The position numbers and the translations under genes were made by a program. A DNA stretch of 64,000 nt from Prevotella sp. (GTDB lineage Bacteria > Bacteroidota > Bacteroidia > Bacteroidales > Bacteroidaceae), in contig JAFSYY010000054.1 in assembly GCA_017455845.1 (NCBI GenBank), positions 41,472 to 105,471 of the forward strand. Direction: 5' to 3'. The notes under the pieces are model-generated. The model was not told where the DNA came from. It was given only the letters and a program-made list of their open reading frames with translations, and did not search any database. Of this stretch, positions 43,146 through 53,983 are shown piece after piece. Each line of letters opens with the position of its first letter. Position 1 is the stretch's first letter.

Positions 43146-45867
43146 TTCGTGCTTCGTCGAGCGAGAGCAGTTGCTGTTGTTCTTGCTGATAATGTTCGCG
43201 CAGATTTGCATACTCCTTATTCAAGGTGTTAGAGAAGCCTTCAGCGTCCGTCATCAGTCGCTGGGCAACGAGTGGATTCTGCGAAGCATCCTTCATCCAT
43301 ACGACAGGACCTCCATAGACAGGAGCAATCTTCAATGCCACATGCAGTTCACTGGTAGTGGCACCGCCTATCATGATGGGAATATCCAAGCCTGCCTTAT
43401 GAAGTTCCGTAGCCACATTGACCATCTCCTCAAGACTGGGTGTAATCAGTCCAGACAGCCCAATCATATCAACCTTCTCATCTTTAGCCCGCTTCACGAT
43501 CTGTTCTGCAGGCACCATCACACCTAAATCAATAACCTCATAGCCATTGCACGCCATGATGACACCAACTATGTTTTTGCCAATGTCGTGCACGTCGCCC
43601 TTGACTGTGGCCAGAAGCACCTTTCCTGCTTTCCTGGATTGACTGGCATTGTCGGCTCCGTCGGCATCGATATAGGGCTGTAGCATGGTTACTGCCTGCT
43701 TCATGGTGCGTGCTGTCTTCACCACCTGCGGCAAAAACATCTTGCCTTCGCCAAAGCGCCGCCCAACCTCGTTCATACCTGCCATCAGCGGACCTTCAAT
43801 AATATCTACCGCACGCGGATATTTTTCAAGAGCCTCGTGCAGGTCGGCTTCCAAATGGTCGCCATTTCCTTTGATCAATGCTTCCTGCAACCGTTCCTCC
43901 AGGCTGAGTGTGCTCGTCTCGCTGACCGCTGCCGACAACTGCGCGGTGCCTTCGATAGTCATCAACTGCTCTGCCGATTGCGGACAACGATTCAAAATCA
44001 CGTCTTCAAGAAGTTTAAGTTGCTCTTTTTGTATATCCTCGTAAGCCACTTTGGACGAAGGGTTTACGATACCGAAGTCCATACCTGCCTTAATGGCGTG
44101 ATAAAGGAACACGGCATGCATCGCCTCGCGCAGATAGTTATTACCTCTGAATGAGAAGGAGAGGTTGCTCACGCCACCACTCACATGCGCCCCCGGCAGA
44201 TTTTCGCGAATCCATCGCGTGGCACGGATAAAGTCAAGGGCGTAGGCATCGTGCTCTTCCATACCTGTGGCAATAGCCAGGATATTGGGGTCGAAAATGA
44301 TGTCCTGCGGTGCAAAGCCCACCTGCTCCGTCAGCAGCCGATAGGCTCTCTCTGCTATCTCTATGCGCCTTTCGTAGGATGTAGCCTGTCCCTGTTCATC
44401 GAAGCACATCACTACTACTGCTGCCCCCATGCGTTTGACATCTTGAGCGTGGGAAAGGAATACCTCCTCGCCCTCCTTCAGCGAGATAGAGTTGACGATA
44501 CACTTGCCCTGCACGCATTTCAGGCCGGCCATGATGACATCCCATTTGCTGGAGTCGATCATCACTGGCACACGGGCAATATCGGGCTCTGAGGCGATGA
44601 GATTGAGGAAATGCGTCATCTCGGCACCAGCATCCAGCAGTCCGTCGTCCATGTTGATATCAATTACCATTGCCCCGTTCTCTACCTGCTGGCGGGCTAT
44701 CAACAATGCTTCCTCATAGTTCTTCTCCTTGATGAGACGCAAGAACTTTCTGGAACCGGCCACGTTGCACCGCTCACCAACATTAGTGAAGGAGGGTTGA
44801 GGATTGAGAGGTGAGGGGTGGGAGGTACGAGGAGAGAGGCGAGAGGACACTTCCAGCAGTTCCAACCCACTCAGCCATAGATTCTCCGATTTTGGAGCCG
44901 GTTGATGAGGTGTCTTGCCAACCGCCAGTGGCACATATTTCTCGATAAAATCGGGTGTGGTGCCACAACAGCCTCCCACGATATTTACCAGTCCTTCGTC
45001 GATGAATTCGGCTATCTGTGGAGCCATCGACTCTGGTGTCTCATCATACAGTCCGAGAGAATTGGGCAGGCCAGCATTGGGATAGGCACTGATATAATAG
45101 GGTGCCCTGCGGCTCAGTTCCTTCAGATAAGGCTTCATCTGTCGGGCACCAAACGAGCAGTTCAGTCCCACGCTGAAGATGGGATATGATGACACACTTG
45201 CCAAGAATGCATCCAATGTCTGTCCACTGAGTGTACGACCAGCGGCATCGCTGATGGTAACACTGAGCATGATAGGGATGTCGCGGCTACCGCGTGTACT
45301 GATAGCCGCATCGATGGCAGCCTTGGCATTAAGCGTATCGAAGATGGTCTCTATGAGCAGCGCATCCACCCCACCCTCTACCAGTGCTTCCATCTGTTCC
45401 GAGTAGGCACTCACCAGTTCATCGTAGGTCAGTTCACGACGGGCAGGGTCATTCACATCTGGCGACATGGAGCAGGTCTTATTCGTCGGGCCTACTGAAC
45501 CTGCCACAAAGCGTGGCTTCTCGGGCGAGGAAAACTTATCGGCACACTGGCGTGCCAGCCTCGCTCCAGCCAAATTAATTGCTCTAATGGAATCTTGTAA
45601 CCCATAGTCACTCTGTGAGATACGCTGTGCATTGAACGTATTGGTAGTAATGATGTCTGCACCTGCGCTCAGGTATCTTCTGTGAATATCTGAGATAACG
45701 TCAGGGCGTGTCAGGTTCAGCACATCGTTATTACCCTTCAACACGCCTGAGATATCCGCAAAGCATCCTTTTCGAAAGTCCTGTTCGTCAAGTCCGTACT
45801 CCTGGATGACGGTGCCCATAGCCCCGTCAAGTATCAGTATGCGTTTAGTTATTTCGTTGTAAATCAT
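43087..45867 (-). CDS. metH: Cobalamin-dependent methionine synthase without reactivation domain
   Basis: Transfers a methyl group from methyltetrahydrofolate to homocysteine via methylcobalamin. The 926 residues hold the homocysteine/Zn domain (GLNCSFGA near residue 234; GGCCGTTP near residue 304), the pterin domain (FTNVGERCN near residue 365; DINMDDGL near residue 401), and the cobalamin cap and Rossmann domains with the His ligand in GDVHDIGKN (near residue 745). The AdoMet-binding reactivation domain is absent, as in related Bacteroidota, so reactivation needs another protein. Two repeat inserts occur: [18 protein letters not shown] between the first two domains (44783-44855) and the C-terminal tail [17 protein letters not shown] (43087-43141), which includes the stop. 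Its start overlaps the smpB stop by 4 bp. Confidence 0.95.
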   Translation of the reverse strand: MIYNEITKRILILDGAMGTVIQEYGLDEQDFRKGCFADISGVLKGNNDVLNLTRPDVISDIHRRYLSAGADIITTNTFNAQRISQSDYGLQDSIRAINLAGARLARQCADKFSSPEKPRFVAGSVGPTNKTCSMSPDVNDPARRELTYDELVSAYSEQMEALVEGGVDALLIETIFDTLNAKAAIDAAISTRGSRDIPIMLSVTISDAAGRTLSGQTLDAFLASVSSYPIFSVGLNCSFGARQMKPYLKELSRRAPYYISAYPNAGLPNSLGLYDETPESMAPQIAEFIDEGLVNIVGGCCGTTPDFIEKYVPLAVGKTPHQPAPKSENLWLSGLELLEVSSRLSPRTSHPSPLNPQPSFTNVGERCNVAGSRKFLRLIKEKNYEEALLIARQQVENGAMVIDINMDDGLLDAGAEMTHFLNLIASEPDIARVPVMIDSSKWDVIMAGLKCVQGKCIVNSISLKEGEEVFLSHAQDVKRMGAAVVVMCFDEQGQATSYERRIEIAERAYRLLTEQVGFAPQDIIFDPNILAIATGMEEHDAYALDFIRATRWIRENLPGAHVSGGVSNLSFSFRGNNYLREAMHAVFLYHAIKAGMDFGIVNPSSKVAYEDIQKEQLKLLEDVILNRCPQSAEQLMTIEGTAQLSAAVSETSTLSLEERLQEALIKGNGDHLEADLHEALEKYPRAVDIIEGPLMAGMNEVGRRFGEGKMFLPQVVKTARTMKQAVTMLQPYIDADGADNASQSRKAGKVLLATVKGDVHDIGKNIVGVIMACNGYEVIDLGVMVPAEQIVKRAKDEKVDMIGLSGLITPSLEEMVNVATELHKAGLDIPIMIGGATTSELHVALKIAPVYGGPVVWMKDASQNPLVAQRLMTDAEGFSNTLNKEYANLREHYQQEQQQLLSLDEARRRGASLVRSEGASLVNSEK
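44783..44855 (-). repeat. In-frame GAGGGTTGAGG-type repeat in metH
   Basis: Purine-rich units (plus strand GGTTGAGGATTGAGAGG and similar) encode a Ser/Pro-rich linker between the homocysteine and pterin domains. Confidence 0.7.
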
Positions 45868-46346
45868 TTGTAAACTTTCATAGCCCTGTCCATTTCCCTG
45901 CGGTCTTCCTTTTCCTTCAGCGACTGACGCTTGTCGAAGGCTTTCTTACCTTTACAGAGTACAATATCCACCTTAGCGCGACCGTTCTCGTCGATCCATA
46001 CCAGCGTGGGCACAATGGTATAGCCCGTCTGCTTCGTGGCACTTTCCAATCGGTTGATCTCGCGACGTGTGAGCAGCAGTTTGCGGTCACGCTTCTGCTC
46101 ATGGTTGTTGTATGAGCCATAGAAATAGGGGCTGACAGACATGCCCTTGACCCACAACTCACTATGGATGATGGTGCAATAGGTGTCAACCAGGCTGGCC
46201 TTGCCCGCCCTGATCGACTTGATTTCCGTGCCCGTGAGCACGATGCCGGCAGTGAACTCCTCGATGAAGAAATACTCGAAGGCCGCCTTGCGGTTTTTTA
46301 TCTGTACAGGACTCTTCTTTCGGAGTTCCTCTTGTTGCTTATTCAT
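45864..46346 (-). CDS. smpB: SsrA-binding protein
   Basis: Binds tmRNA and brings it to stalled ribosomes for trans-translation. The 160 residues carry the family motifs: [24 protein letters not shown] (near residue 18), [14 protein letters not shown] (near residue 38), [17 protein letters not shown] (near residue 77) and the Lys/Arg-rich C-terminal tail [22 protein letters not shown]. The start overlaps the DUF4375 gene by 4 bp and the end overlaps metH by 4 bp, so the three are coupled. Confidence 0.97.
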   Translation of the reverse strand: MNKQQEELRKKSPVQIKNRKAAFEYFFIEEFTAGIVLTGTEIKSIRAGKASLVDTYCTIIHSELWVKGMSVSPYFYGSYNNHEQKRDRKLLLTRREINRLESATKQTGYTIVPTLVWIDENGRAKVDIVLCKGKKAFDKRQSLKEKEDRREMDRAMKVYK

Positions 46347-46849
46347 TGTATAGTGGCAAATTTATCAATATTAGCATCAACATAACGGGCTATCTGCTCC
46401 GTCCACCGTTCTTCGTTCTCCACAAACATATCGTCATAGTCGTCGAACTGAGGATGCTGTTCAAACAGAGCCATGAACTCCTCATCGCTACATTCTGCCT
46501 CCAGAGCCTCTCGGTTTTCAAGCCACAGGGTATGCACTTCGTAGAGCATCTTCGAGAGGTCGCGCATGTGCCACATCTTGTTAAGAGCCTTGGCAAAGGG
46601 ATTCTTGAAGATAAATGGCCCATACCCATTGTGTATCAACTGGATAAAGCCGCCGTCCATCACCTCCTGATGCAGCGTGTCCCAGCAGAGCAGCGTCATC
46701 TGGTCGGCATTCAACTGCTGCATCGTCTCGGCTGTCGGCTCACCGCCTATCGCCTCTCTCAGTGCATCAATAAACACCTGCAAGAAAGCATCCATTCCTT
46801 CCATAGCGGCATCGCTCAGCGCCGCATCTTTTATTACAACTTCTTTCAT
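46343..46849 (-). CDS. DUF4375 domain protein
   Basis: A 168-residue acidic protein matching the DUF4375 pattern: [23 protein letters not shown] (near residue 47), [23 protein letters not shown] (near residue 67) and an acidic C-terminal end ([23 protein letters not shown]). No signal peptide. First gene of a long minus-strand unit, behind a full-consensus promoter. Function unknown. Confidence 0.78.
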   Translation of the reverse strand: MKEVVIKDAALSDAAMEGMDAFLQVFIDALREAIGGEPTAETMQQLNADQMTLLCWDTLHQEVMDGGFIQLIHNGYGPFIFKNPFAKALNKMWHMRDLSKMLYEVHTLWLENREALEAECSDEEFMALFEQHPQFDDYDDMFVENEERWTEQIARYVDANIDKFATIQ

Positions 46850-46868
46850 ATACTATGTTTATGGACTG

Positions 46869-46900
46869 CAAAGTTAATCATTTTAGGCGAACTGACCAAA
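46869..46900 (-). promoter_or_regulatory. Promoter of the DUF4375-smpB-metH unit
   Basis: TTTG (46897-46900) and TAACTTTG (46869-46876) on the minus strand, 20 bp apart. Confidence 0.82.
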
Positions 46901-46943
46901 AAAAGTATAAAGAATTAAGAAATGATAAAAAAATCACATTTTT

Positions 46944-46975
46944 TTTGTTTGTTTCAAAAGAAATGATTACTTTTG
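46944..46975 (+). promoter_or_regulatory. Promoter of the leucine operon
   Basis: TTTG (46944-46947) and TACTTTTG (46968-46975), 20 bp apart. Predicted start near 46982. The 368-bp gap between the DUF4375 gene and leuA holds two divergent promoters, the leader peptide and the attenuator. Confidence 0.82.
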
Positions 46976-47002
46976 CAGTCGGATTAATGAATAATCGAAA
47001 GA

Positions 47003-47068
47003 ATGAAGAATCTGAATCTACTTAACGGCCTTATTATTATTCGACTGCAAAAGTACAGTCGGAAGTGA
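47003..47068 (+). CDS. Leu/Ile-rich leader peptide of the leucine operon
   Basis: A 21-codon gene 21 nt after the predicted transcription start. It begins MKNLNLLNGLIIIRL: five Leu codons and three consecutive Ile codons (ATT). GACTG/CAGTC at 47043-47047 and 47056-47060 can form a pause hairpin. The last bases, TCGGAAGTGA (47059-47068, including the stop), are a perfect complement of TCACTTCCGA at 47128-47137 in the terminator, so stalling at Leu or Ile codons would favour antitermination. Ile codons fit the presence of a citramalate-type synthase in the operon. Confidence 0.85.
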   Translation: MKNLNLLNGLIIIRLQKYSRK

Positions 47069-47117
47069 TAGGGTGTAAGTATATTGACAATTCATGATTA
47101 TTAGTTGAAAAATATAG

Positions 47118-47155
47118 AAAGCCTTTCTCACTTCCGAGTGTGAAAGGCTTTTTTT
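47118..47155 (+). terminator. Attenuator terminator of the leucine operon
   Basis: AAAGCCTTTC (47118-47127) pairs with GAAAGGCTTT (47142-47151), extended by CAC/GTG and followed by TTTTTTT. The loop side carries the antiterminator partner TCACTTCCGA. Confidence 0.9.
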
Positions 47156-47217
47156 ATTAGACTCAAAAAAAATAGACATAATAGACATAAAAACCAACAT
47201 TTAAAAAACAAACAAAG

Positions 47218-48723
47218 ATGAGTGACAGATTATTTATTTTCGACACAACGCTCCGCGACGGCGAACAGGTGCCCGGATGCCAGTTGAACACCGTAGAGAA
47301 GATCCAGGTTGCCAAGGCACTTGAACAGTTGGGCGTGGACGTTATCGAAGCAGGATTCCCTATCTCCAGTCCAGGCGACTTCAACAGCGTGATTGAGATT
47401 TCAAAAGCCGTTACATGGCCTGTGGTCTGCGCGTTGACCAGAGCCGTAGAACGCGACATTGACGTGGCCTTCGATGCACTGCGATATGCTAAGCACAAGC
47501 GTATTCATACTGGTATAGGCACCAGCGACGAGCACATCAAGTACAAATTCAATTCCACACGCGAGGAGATTCTGGAACGTGCCGTGGCGGCCACGAAATA
47601 TGCCAAGCGCTTCGTCGACGACGTGGAGTTTTACTGCGAGGATGCCGGACGTACGGATAATGACTATCTGGCACAGGTAGTAGAGGCGGTTATCAAGGCC
47701 GGTGCAACAGTGGTAAACATACCCGACACTACGGGTTACTGCCTGCCACAGGAGTATTTCGACAAAATCAAGTACCTGAAGGAGCATGTCGACAATATAG
47801 ACCGCGCCATCATCTCTACCCATTGCCACAACGACCTGGGATTGGCTACTGCCAACACCCTCAACGGCGTGATTGCCGGAGCCCGACAAGTAGAGGTTAC
47901 CATCAACGGCATAGGCGAACGGGCTGGCAACACCTCGCTAGAAGAAATCGCCATGATACTGAAATGCCACAAACAACTGGATATCGACACCAACATCAAT
48001 ACCACCAAGATATATCCTACTTCGCGCATGGTGTCGAGTTTGATGAACATGCCCATACAGCCAAACAAAGCGGTTGTGGGACGTAACGCCTTTGCCCATT
48101 CAAGCGGCATTCACCAGGACGGCGTGCTGAAGAATGTACACACCTACGAAATAATGGATCCGAAGGATGTGGGTATCGATGACAACAGCATCGTGCTGAC
48201 GGCTCGCAGCGGACGTGCCGCACTGAAGCATCGCCTGCACGTAAACGGCGTAGAACTCTCGGAAGAGAAATTGGATAAGGTTTACGAGAAGTTCCTGATC
48301 CTGGCCGACCAAAAGAGGGAGGTCACCGATGCCGACGCACTGATGCTTGCCGGTGCCGATACAGCCGACACACACGCCGTCAGGCTCGATTTCCTGCAGG
48401 TTACTACGGGCAAGGGTGTCAAGAGCGTTGCCTCTATCGGTCTTGACATCAGCGGTCAGAAGTTCGAGGCTGCTGCCAGTGGAAACGGCCCCGTTGATGC
48501 GGCCATCAAGGCATTGAAGAAGATTATCATGAAGCAGATGACGCTGAAGGAATTCACCATACAGGCTATCTCCAAGGGTAGCGACGATGTTGGTAAGGTT
48601 CACATGCAGGTAGAGTATAATGGCATCCTCTATTATGGCTTTGGTGCCAATACCGACATCGTAACAGCCAGCGTCGAGGCTTATATCGATTGTATCAACA
48701 AATTCAAGAAGGAGGAAGAATGA
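47218..48723 (+). CDS. leuA: 2-Isopropylmalate synthase
   Basis: First committed step of leucine synthesis: acetyl-CoA plus 2-oxoisovalerate. The 501 residues comprise the HMGL-like TIM barrel, with [16 protein letters not shown] (metal and substrate site, residues 8-23), the [14 protein letters not shown] metal-ligand His pair (near residue 202) and [10 protein letters not shown], and the C-terminal LeuA dimer regulatory domain (about 390-501), which in relatives binds leucine. ATG start 62 nt after the attenuator T tract. leuC overlaps its end by 4 bp. Confidence 0.96.
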   Translation: MSDRLFIFDTTLRDGEQVPGCQLNTVEKIQVAKALEQLGVDVIEAGFPISSPGDFNSVIEISKAVTWPVVCALTRAVERDIDVAFDALRYAKHKRIHTGIGTSDEHIKYKFNSTREEILERAVAATKYAKRFVDDVEFYCEDAGRTDNDYLAQVVEAVIKAGATVVNIPDTTGYCLPQEYFDKIKYLKEHVDNIDRAIISTHCHNDLGLATANTLNGVIAGARQVEVTINGIGERAGNTSLEEIAMILKCHKQLDIDTNINTTKIYPTSRMVSSLMNMPIQPNKAVVGRNAFAHSSGIHQDGVLKNVHTYEIMDPKDVGIDDNSIVLTARSGRAALKHRLHVNGVELSEEKLDKVYEKFLILADQKREVTDADALMLAGADTADTHAVRLDFLQVTTGKGVKSVASIGLDISGQKFEAAASGNGPVDAAIKALKKIIMKQMTLKEFTIQAISKGSDDVGKVHMQVEYNGILYYGFGANTDIVTASVEAYIDCINKFKKEEE

Positions 48724-50102
48724 ACACACTATTCGATAAGATATGGGATAAGCACGTGGTGCAACAAGTGGAGGACGGACCTGCACAACTTTACATTGAC
48801 CGGCTCTATTGCCATGAGGTGACATCGCCCCAGGCCTTCGACGGCATGAGGGCCCGCGGACTAAAGTGCTTCCGTCCGCAGCAAATCTACTGCATGCCCG
48901 ACCATAACACGCCGACCCACGATCAGGACAACCCCATCGAGGACCCAGTGTCGAAGAAGCAGGTTGACACGCTGGCAAAGAATGCCGCAGAGTTTGGCTT
49001 GACCCACTACGGGATGATGTCGAAGGACAATGGCATCATCCACGTAGTAGGCCCGGAGAAAGGCCTGAGCCTGCCAGGGATGACGATTGTGTGTGGCGAT
49101 TCTCACACGTCAACACATGGCGCCATGGGATCCGTAGCCTTTGGCATCGGCACCAGCGAGGTGGAGATGGTGATGGCTTCGCAATGCATCCTCCAACAGA
49201 AACCCAAGTCCATGCGCATCAACATCAACGGTCAACTGGGACCTTGTGTTACCGCAAAAGACGTGGCACTCTATTTAATGGCACAACTGACAACCTCTGG
49301 AGCCACGGGCTACTTCGTGGAGTATGCTGGCGAGGTGGTTAGGAATCTGTCTATGGAAGGCCGTCTCACACTCTGCAACCTCTCGATAGAGATGGGGGCT
49401 CGCGGTGGTTTCATAGCCCCCGACGATACCACCTTTAATTATATAAGGGGCCGCGAGTTTGCACCCAAGGGTGAGGCATGGGACAAGGCCATAGCCTACT
49501 GGAAGACGCTGAAGAGTGGCCCCGATGCAGTATTCGACAAGGAACTGACCTTCGATGCCAAAGACATCGAACCGCGCATCACCTACGGCACCAATCCAGG
49601 AATGGGCATCGGCATCACAGAGAAGATACCAGCAAATCTCGAACATCAAACCTCAAACCTCAAATCTCTTCAGTATATGGGATTCAAGCCCGGACAGAAG
49701 TTGTTGGGAACCAAGGTGGATTACGTGTTCCTCGGTGCCTGCACCAATGGGCGCATAGAGGATTTCCGTGCCTTTGCATCCATCGTGGAAGGCCGCACCA
49801 AATCGCCCGACGTGGTGGCGTGGCTGGTGCCTGGCTCATGGGCCGTAGACCGTCAGATTCGCGACGAGGGCCTTGACAAGGTTCTTGAGGCAGCAGGCTT
49901 TGATATCCGACAGCCCGGATGCTCGGCTTGTCTGGCAATGAACGATGACAAAGTACCGGCTGGAAAATTGGCGGTGTCAACATCCAACCGCAACTTCGAA
50001 GGTCGTCAAGGCCCCGGAGCACGCACCATCCTGGCATCACCACTTACTGCCGCAGCCGCCGCTGTTACGGGAGTCATTACCGACCCAAGGGAATTCATAT
50101 AG
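48720..50102 (+). CDS. leuC: 3-Isopropylmalate dehydratase large subunit
   Basis: Aconitase-type [4Fe-4S] enzyme isomerising 2- to 3-isopropylmalate with LeuD. ATG overlaps the leuA stop (ATGA), and [14 protein letters not shown] is the usual family beginning. Cluster cysteines are seen in [11 protein letters not shown] (near residue 342) and [11 protein letters not shown] (near residues 400-405); [22 protein letters not shown] (near residue 127) is the substrate site. About 460 residues. [12 protein letters not shown] near residue 306 is encoded by a CATCAAACCTCAAACCTC repeat at 49635-49670, in a loop. Confidence 0.96.
   Translation: MNTLFDKIWDKHVVQQVEDGPAQLYIDRLYCHEVTSPQAFDGMRARGLKCFRPQQIYCMPDHNTPTHDQDNPIEDPVSKKQVDTLAKNAAEFGLTHYGMMSKDNGIIHVVGPEKGLSLPGMTIVCGDSHTSTHGAMGSVAFGIGTSEVEMVMASQCILQQKPKSMRININGQLGPCVTAKDVALYLMAQLTTSGATGYFVEYAGEVVRNLSMEGRLTLCNLSIEMGARGGFIAPDDTTFNYIRGREFAPKGEAWDKAIAYWKTLKSGPDAVFDKELTFDAKDIEPRITYGTNPGMGIGITEKIPANLEHQTSNLKSLQYMGFKPGQKLLGTKVDYVFLGACTNGRIEDFRAFASIVEGRTKSPDVVAWLVPGSWAVDRQIRDEGLDKVLEAAGFDIRQPGCSACLAMNDDKVPAGKLAVSTSNRNFEGRQGPGARTILASPLTAAAAAVTGVITDPREFI
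49635..49670 (+). repeat. In-frame CTCAAAC microrepeat in leuC
   Basis: CATCAAACCTCAAACCTCAA units in frame, encoding [10 protein letters not shown]. Confidence 0.65.
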
Positions 50103-50139
50103 TAAATAAGTCCCATAAGACATATTATTCATAAAAACA

Positions 50140-50736
50140 ATGAAACAGAAATTCAACATTATAACCAGCACCTGCGTTCCACTTCCGCTGGAGAATGTGG
50201 ACACAGACCAAATCATACCTGCACGATTCCTGAAGGCTACCACCCGCGAAGAGCAATTCTTCGGCGACAACTTGTTTCGTGACTGGCGATACAACGCCGA
50301 CGGCACTCCAAACAAGGATTTCGTGCTGAATAATCCCACTTATTCCGGCTGCATACTGGTGGCTGGAAAGAATTTCGGTTCAGGCTCGTCAAGAGAGCAC
50401 GCAGCATGGGCCATAGCGGGCTATGGCTTCCGTGTGGTTATCAGTTCGTTTTTTGCCGATATACACAAGAACAACGAACTGAACAACTTCGTGTTGCCTG
50501 TGGTGGTGAGCGAGACATTCCTGTCAGAACTCTTCGAGAGCATCGCAAACAATCCCAGGACCGAAGTAGAGGTGGACCTGCCCAACCAGAAGGTTACCAA
50601 CATGGCAACGGGCCATTATGAGCATTTCGACATCAACGGATATAAGAAACACTGCCTGATGCAAGGACTGGACGATATCGACTTCCTGGTTCAAAACCAA
50701 CACAAGACGGAATTATGGGAACAAGCGAACAAATAA
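50140..50736 (+). CDS. leuD: 3-Isopropylmalate dehydratase small subunit
   Basis: Swivel-domain partner of LeuC. The 198 residues include NVDTDQIIPARFLK (near residue 20), GKNFGSGSSREHAAWAI (substrate loop, near residue 76) and VISSFFADIHKNNELNNF (near residue 97). It follows leuC by 37 bp, and its end overlaps the start of the next synthase gene by 22 bp. Confidence 0.96.
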   Translation: MKQKFNIITSTCVPLPLENVDTDQIIPARFLKATTREEQFFGDNLFRDWRYNADGTPNKDFVLNNPTYSGCILVAGKNFGSGSSREHAAWAIAGYGFRVVISSFFADIHKNNELNNFVLPVVVSETFLSELFESIANNPRTEVEVDLPNQKVTNMATGHYEHFDINGYKKHCLMQGLDDIDFLVQNQHKTELWEQANK

Positions 50737-52289
50737 GCAGTTACCAGCGCAGACAGCCTTTTGTGGAGATTCTGGACTCCACCCTGCGCGATGGCGAACA
50801 GACCAGCGGCGTGTCATTCTTGCCCCATGAGAAACTCATCATTGCACGCATGCTGCTCAACGACCTGAACGTTGACCGCATAGAGGTGGCATCGGCACGC
50901 GTGTCGGAAGGCGAGAAAGAAGCCGTGAGCATGATTTGCCGCTTTGCCGAGAGAATCGACAAGCTGGAAAGGGTGGAAGTGTTGGGATTCATTGATGGCG
51001 GGAAGAGCATCGACTGGGCAGCAGCATGCGGATGCAAAACGGTGAACCTGCTGGCAAAAGGATCGCTCAAGCATTGCACTAACCAGTTGAAGAAATCGCC
51101 CGACGAGCATATCAGCGAAATACGCCAAGAGGTAAGATATGCACGCTCCAAGGGAATAACCATTAACCTCTACCTGGAGGATTGGAGCAACGGCATGAAA
51201 GATTCGCCGGCATACGTCTATCAACTGATGGATGCACTCTGCGACTGTGGCATCCGCCGCTTCATGCTGCCCGACACGCTGGGTATTATGAACCCGCTGC
51301 AATGTATCGAGTATTTCCGCAAGATGATCAAACGCTATGCAGACACTCACTTTGACTTCCATGCCCACAACGATTACGACCTGGCCGTGAGCAATTCGCT
51401 GGCAGCCGTGCTGAGTGGCGCCAAGGGGTTGCACGTAACGGTCAACGGACTGGGAGAGCGTTGTGGCAATGCACCGCTGTCAAGTGTGCAGGTCATACTG
51501 AAGGACCAGTTCAATGCCAGCACCAACATACGCGAGGAAAAGTTGAACGACATCTCAAGGCTTGTGGAGAGTTATAGCGGCATCGGCGTGGCACCTAACC
51601 AGCCTATCATTGGCGACAACGTGTTTACTCAGGTGGCAGGCGTACATGCCGACGGCGACAAGAAGGACAACCTGTATTGCAACGCCCTGGTGCCCGAGCG
51701 ATTCGGACGCAGGCGGGAGTATGCCCTGGGCAAAAACAGCGGCAAGGCCAACATTGCCAAAAACCTGGAAGAACTGGGACTGGAACTCACTCCCGAGCAG
51801 ACGCGGCGCGTTACGCAGCGCATCACAGAACTGGGCGACAAAAAGGAAATTGTCACACAAGAAGACTTGCCATACATCGTGAGCGATGTGCTGAAGCACG
51901 ACGCGCCAGAGGACAAGGTGAGGCTTGTGAGTTATGCGGTGCAGACGGTCTATGGACTTAAGCCAGGGGCCAACGTGAAGGTGCAGATTAACGGACAGGA
52001 GTATGAGGCCAGTGCTACAGGCGACGGCCAGTACGATGCCTTCGTGAAGTCGCTGCGCCACATCTACAAGAAATACCTCAACCGCACATTCCCCATCCTA
52101 CAGAACTATGCCGTAACCATACCTCCGGGCGGGCGCACAGATGCGTTGGTACAGACCGTCATCACCTGGAACGACAACGGCAAGATTCTACGCCCCCGGG
52201 GACTTGATGCCGACCAGACGGAAGCGGCCATCAAGGCGACATTTAAGATGCTAAACATTTACGAAAACGAAAAATCAGAAGAAATATGA
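50715..52289 (+). CDS. Second isopropylmalate-synthase-family enzyme, probable citramalate synthase
   Basis: A 524-residue HMGL-like TIM-barrel enzyme with a C-terminal LeuA-type allosteric domain (near residue 390-515, [18 protein letters not shown]). [16 protein letters not shown] (residues 20-35) and the metal pair in [14 protein letters not shown] (near residue 216) are intact. It differs clearly from leuA in the same operon and resembles the CimA group, which condenses pyruvate with acetyl-CoA to make citramalate for isoleucine; LeuC, LeuD and LeuB can process citramalate too. Substrate cannot be settled from the sequence, so a second isopropylmalate synthase or homocitrate-like role remains possible. 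The Ile codons in the leader support the isoleucine role. Overlaps leuB by 4 bp. Confidence 0.85.
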   Translation: MGTSEQISSYQRRQPFVEILDSTLRDGEQTSGVSFLPHEKLIIARMLLNDLNVDRIEVASARVSEGEKEAVSMICRFAERIDKLERVEVLGFIDGGKSIDWAAACGCKTVNLLAKGSLKHCTNQLKKSPDEHISEIRQEVRYARSKGITINLYLEDWSNGMKDSPAYVYQLMDALCDCGIRRFMLPDTLGIMNPLQCIEYFRKMIKRYADTHFDFHAHNDYDLAVSNSLAAVLSGAKGLHVTVNGLGERCGNAPLSSVQVILKDQFNASTNIREEKLNDISRLVESYSGIGVAPNQPIIGDNVFTQVAGVHADGDKKDNLYCNALVPERFGRRREYALGKNSGKANIAKNLEELGLELTPEQTRRVTQRITELGDKKEIVTQEDLPYIVSDVLKHDAPEDKVRLVSYAVQTVYGLKPGANVKVQINGQEYEASATGDGQYDAFVKSLRHIYKKYLNRTFPILQNYAVTIPPGGRTDALVQTVITWNDNGKILRPRGLDADQTEAAIKATFKMLNIYENEKSEEI

Positions 52290-53350
52290 AACTGAAAATT
52301 GCTATTCTCGAAGGCGACGGAATAGGTCCAGAGATTATGAAACAAGGAGTGGCTGTGCTCAATGCTATCGCAGCGAAATGTGACCACGAGTTTGAATATT
52401 ATCCCGCTCTCTGCGGTGCTCATGCCATAGAGGAAGTAGGCGACCCTTATCCCGACAGCACCCATGAGGTGTGTATGCAGGCCGATGCCGTGCTCTTTGC
52501 TGCCGTTGGGTCGCTGAAGTTCGATAATGACCCTACGGCGAAGATACGTCCTGAGACAGGCCTGCTGGCTATGCGCAAGAAACTGGGGCTTTTTGCCAAC
52601 ATCCGCCCCGTGGCTACCTTCGACTGCCTGCTCCATAAGTCGCCGCTGAAGGAAAACCTGCTGAGCGGTGCCGATTTCGTGGTAATCCGCGAACTCACCG
52701 GCGGCATGTATTTCGGCGAAAAATATCAGGACAACGATAAAGCCTACGATACCAATATATATACCCGACCGGAGATAGAGAGAATACTGAAGGTGGCCTT
52801 CGAAATGGCTATGACCCGCAAGAAACACCTCACAGTGGTCGACAAGGCCAATGTGCTGGCCAGCAGCAGGCTGTGGCGACAGATAGCCAAGGAGATGGAG
52901 CCGCAATATCCCGAGGTGACCACCGATTATATGTTTATCGACAACGCCTCGATGCGCGTGCTCACCGAACCGACATTCTTCGACGTCATCGTGACTGAGA
53001 ATACCTTTGGCGACATCCTGACCGACGAGACAAGTTGCATCACTGGCTCCATGGGCCTACAGCCATCTTCGTCGCTGGGTGAGCACACACCGCTATTCGA
53101 ACCCGTGCATGGCTCATGGCCGCAGGCCGCAGGTCAGAACCTGGCCAATCCTCTGGCACAGATTCTTTCTGCCGCTATGCTCCTTGAGCACTTCGGGCTG
53201 AAGCAGGAAGGTTCCTTAATACGCAAAGCCGTGACAGCCTCGCTCGATGCCAACGTGCGCACACCAGAGATACAAGTGGAAAGCGGCCAGAAATATGGCA
53301 CCAGAGAGGTTGGGCAATGGATTGTTGACTATATCTTATCGGCAGACTGA
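52286..53350 (+). CDS. leuB: 3-Isopropylmalate dehydrogenase
   Basis: NAD-dependent oxidative decarboxylation of 3-isopropylmalate. The 354 residues contain [12 protein letters not shown] (near residue 7), [13 protein letters not shown] (near residue 136), [13 protein letters not shown] (near residue 187) and [33 protein letters not shown] (near residue 233-265, the metal Asp pair and NAD region; split only for location). Overlap with the preceding stop shows coupling. Confidence 0.96.
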   Translation: MKLKIAILEGDGIGPEIMKQGVAVLNAIAAKCDHEFEYYPALCGAHAIEEVGDPYPDSTHEVCMQADAVLFAAVGSLKFDNDPTAKIRPETGLLAMRKKLGLFANIRPVATFDCLLHKSPLKENLLSGADFVVIRELTGGMYFGEKYQDNDKAYDTNIYTRPEIERILKVAFEMAMTRKKHLTVVDKANVLASSRLWRQIAKEMEPQYPEVTTDYMFIDNASMRVLTEPTFFDVIVTENTFGDILTDETSCITGSMGLQPSSSLGEHTPLFEPVHGSWPQAAGQNLANPLAQILSAAMLLEHFGLKQEGSLIRKAVTASLDANVRTPEIQVESGQKYGTREVGQWIVDYILSAD

Positions 53351-53362
53351 TTAATTACGCCT

Positions 53363-53983
53363 ATGAAACAGATTGAGAAATATTTTCCTGAGATGACTGA
53401 TGAGCAGCATGAGCAGTTTGCAGCCCTCTACTCACTCTATCACGAATGGAACGAGAAAATCAATGTCATCTCACGCAAGGATATCGACAACCTCTATGAA
53501 CATCATGTGCTGCACTCACTGGCCATAGCAAAGTTTATCAACTTCAGGGCCGGCACGCACATTCTTGACTTCGGCACCGGCGGCGGCTTCCCCGGCATCC
53601 CGCTGGCCATTCTCTTCCCTGAATGTCAGTTCAAACTCATCGACGGCACCGGCAAGAAAATACGTGTGGCGCAGGAGGTATGCCATGCCATCGGCCTGAA
53701 CAACTGCCAGCCGGAGCATCTGCGCGGTGAAGACGAGAAAGGCAAATACGACTTTGTGGTCAGCCGTGCCGTGATGCCCCTACCCGACCTCTATAAGATT
53801 GTGCGCAAGAACATCTCAAAAGAGCAGCACAACGCCCATCCCAACGGCATCATCTGTCTGAAGGGCGGCGACGTACAGGGAGAGACACAGCCCTTCCGTC
53901 GTATCGTGGAAACAGCCGAACTGACCGACTATTTCCAGGAGGAATGGTTTAAGCAGAAACATATAATATATGTACCCGTATGA
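53363..53983 (+). CDS. rsmG: 16S rRNA (guanine527-N7)-methyltransferase
   Basis: SAM-dependent methylation of G527 in 16S rRNA. The 206 residues show NVISRKDIDNLYEHHVLHSL (near residue 37), ILDFGTGGGFPGIPLAI (SAM motif I, near residue 68) and FVVSRAVMPL (near residue 131). It begins 12 bp after leuB and overlaps the MBL gene by 4 bp, so this housekeeping gene is probably read from the leucine operon message. Confidence 0.95.
   Translation: MKQIEKYFPEMTDEQHEQFAALYSLYHEWNEKINVISRKDIDNLYEHHVLHSLAIAKFINFRAGTHILDFGTGGGFPGIPLAILFPECQFKLIDGTGKKIRVAQEVCHAIGLNNCQPEHLRGEDEKGKYDFVVSRAVMPLPDLYKIVRKNISKEQHNAHPNGIICLKGGDVQGETQPFRRIVETAELTDYFQEEWFKQKHIIYVPV

Noticed and set aside
43087-45867. metH as truncated because the reactivation domain is missing.
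   Set aside because: Related Bacteroidota enzymes normally lack it; all catalytic domains are intact.
45868-46346. Cobalamin or SAM riboswitch expected upstream of metH.
   Set aside because: metH overlaps smpB by 4 bp, so there is no room for a leader; none is seen before the first gene of the unit either.
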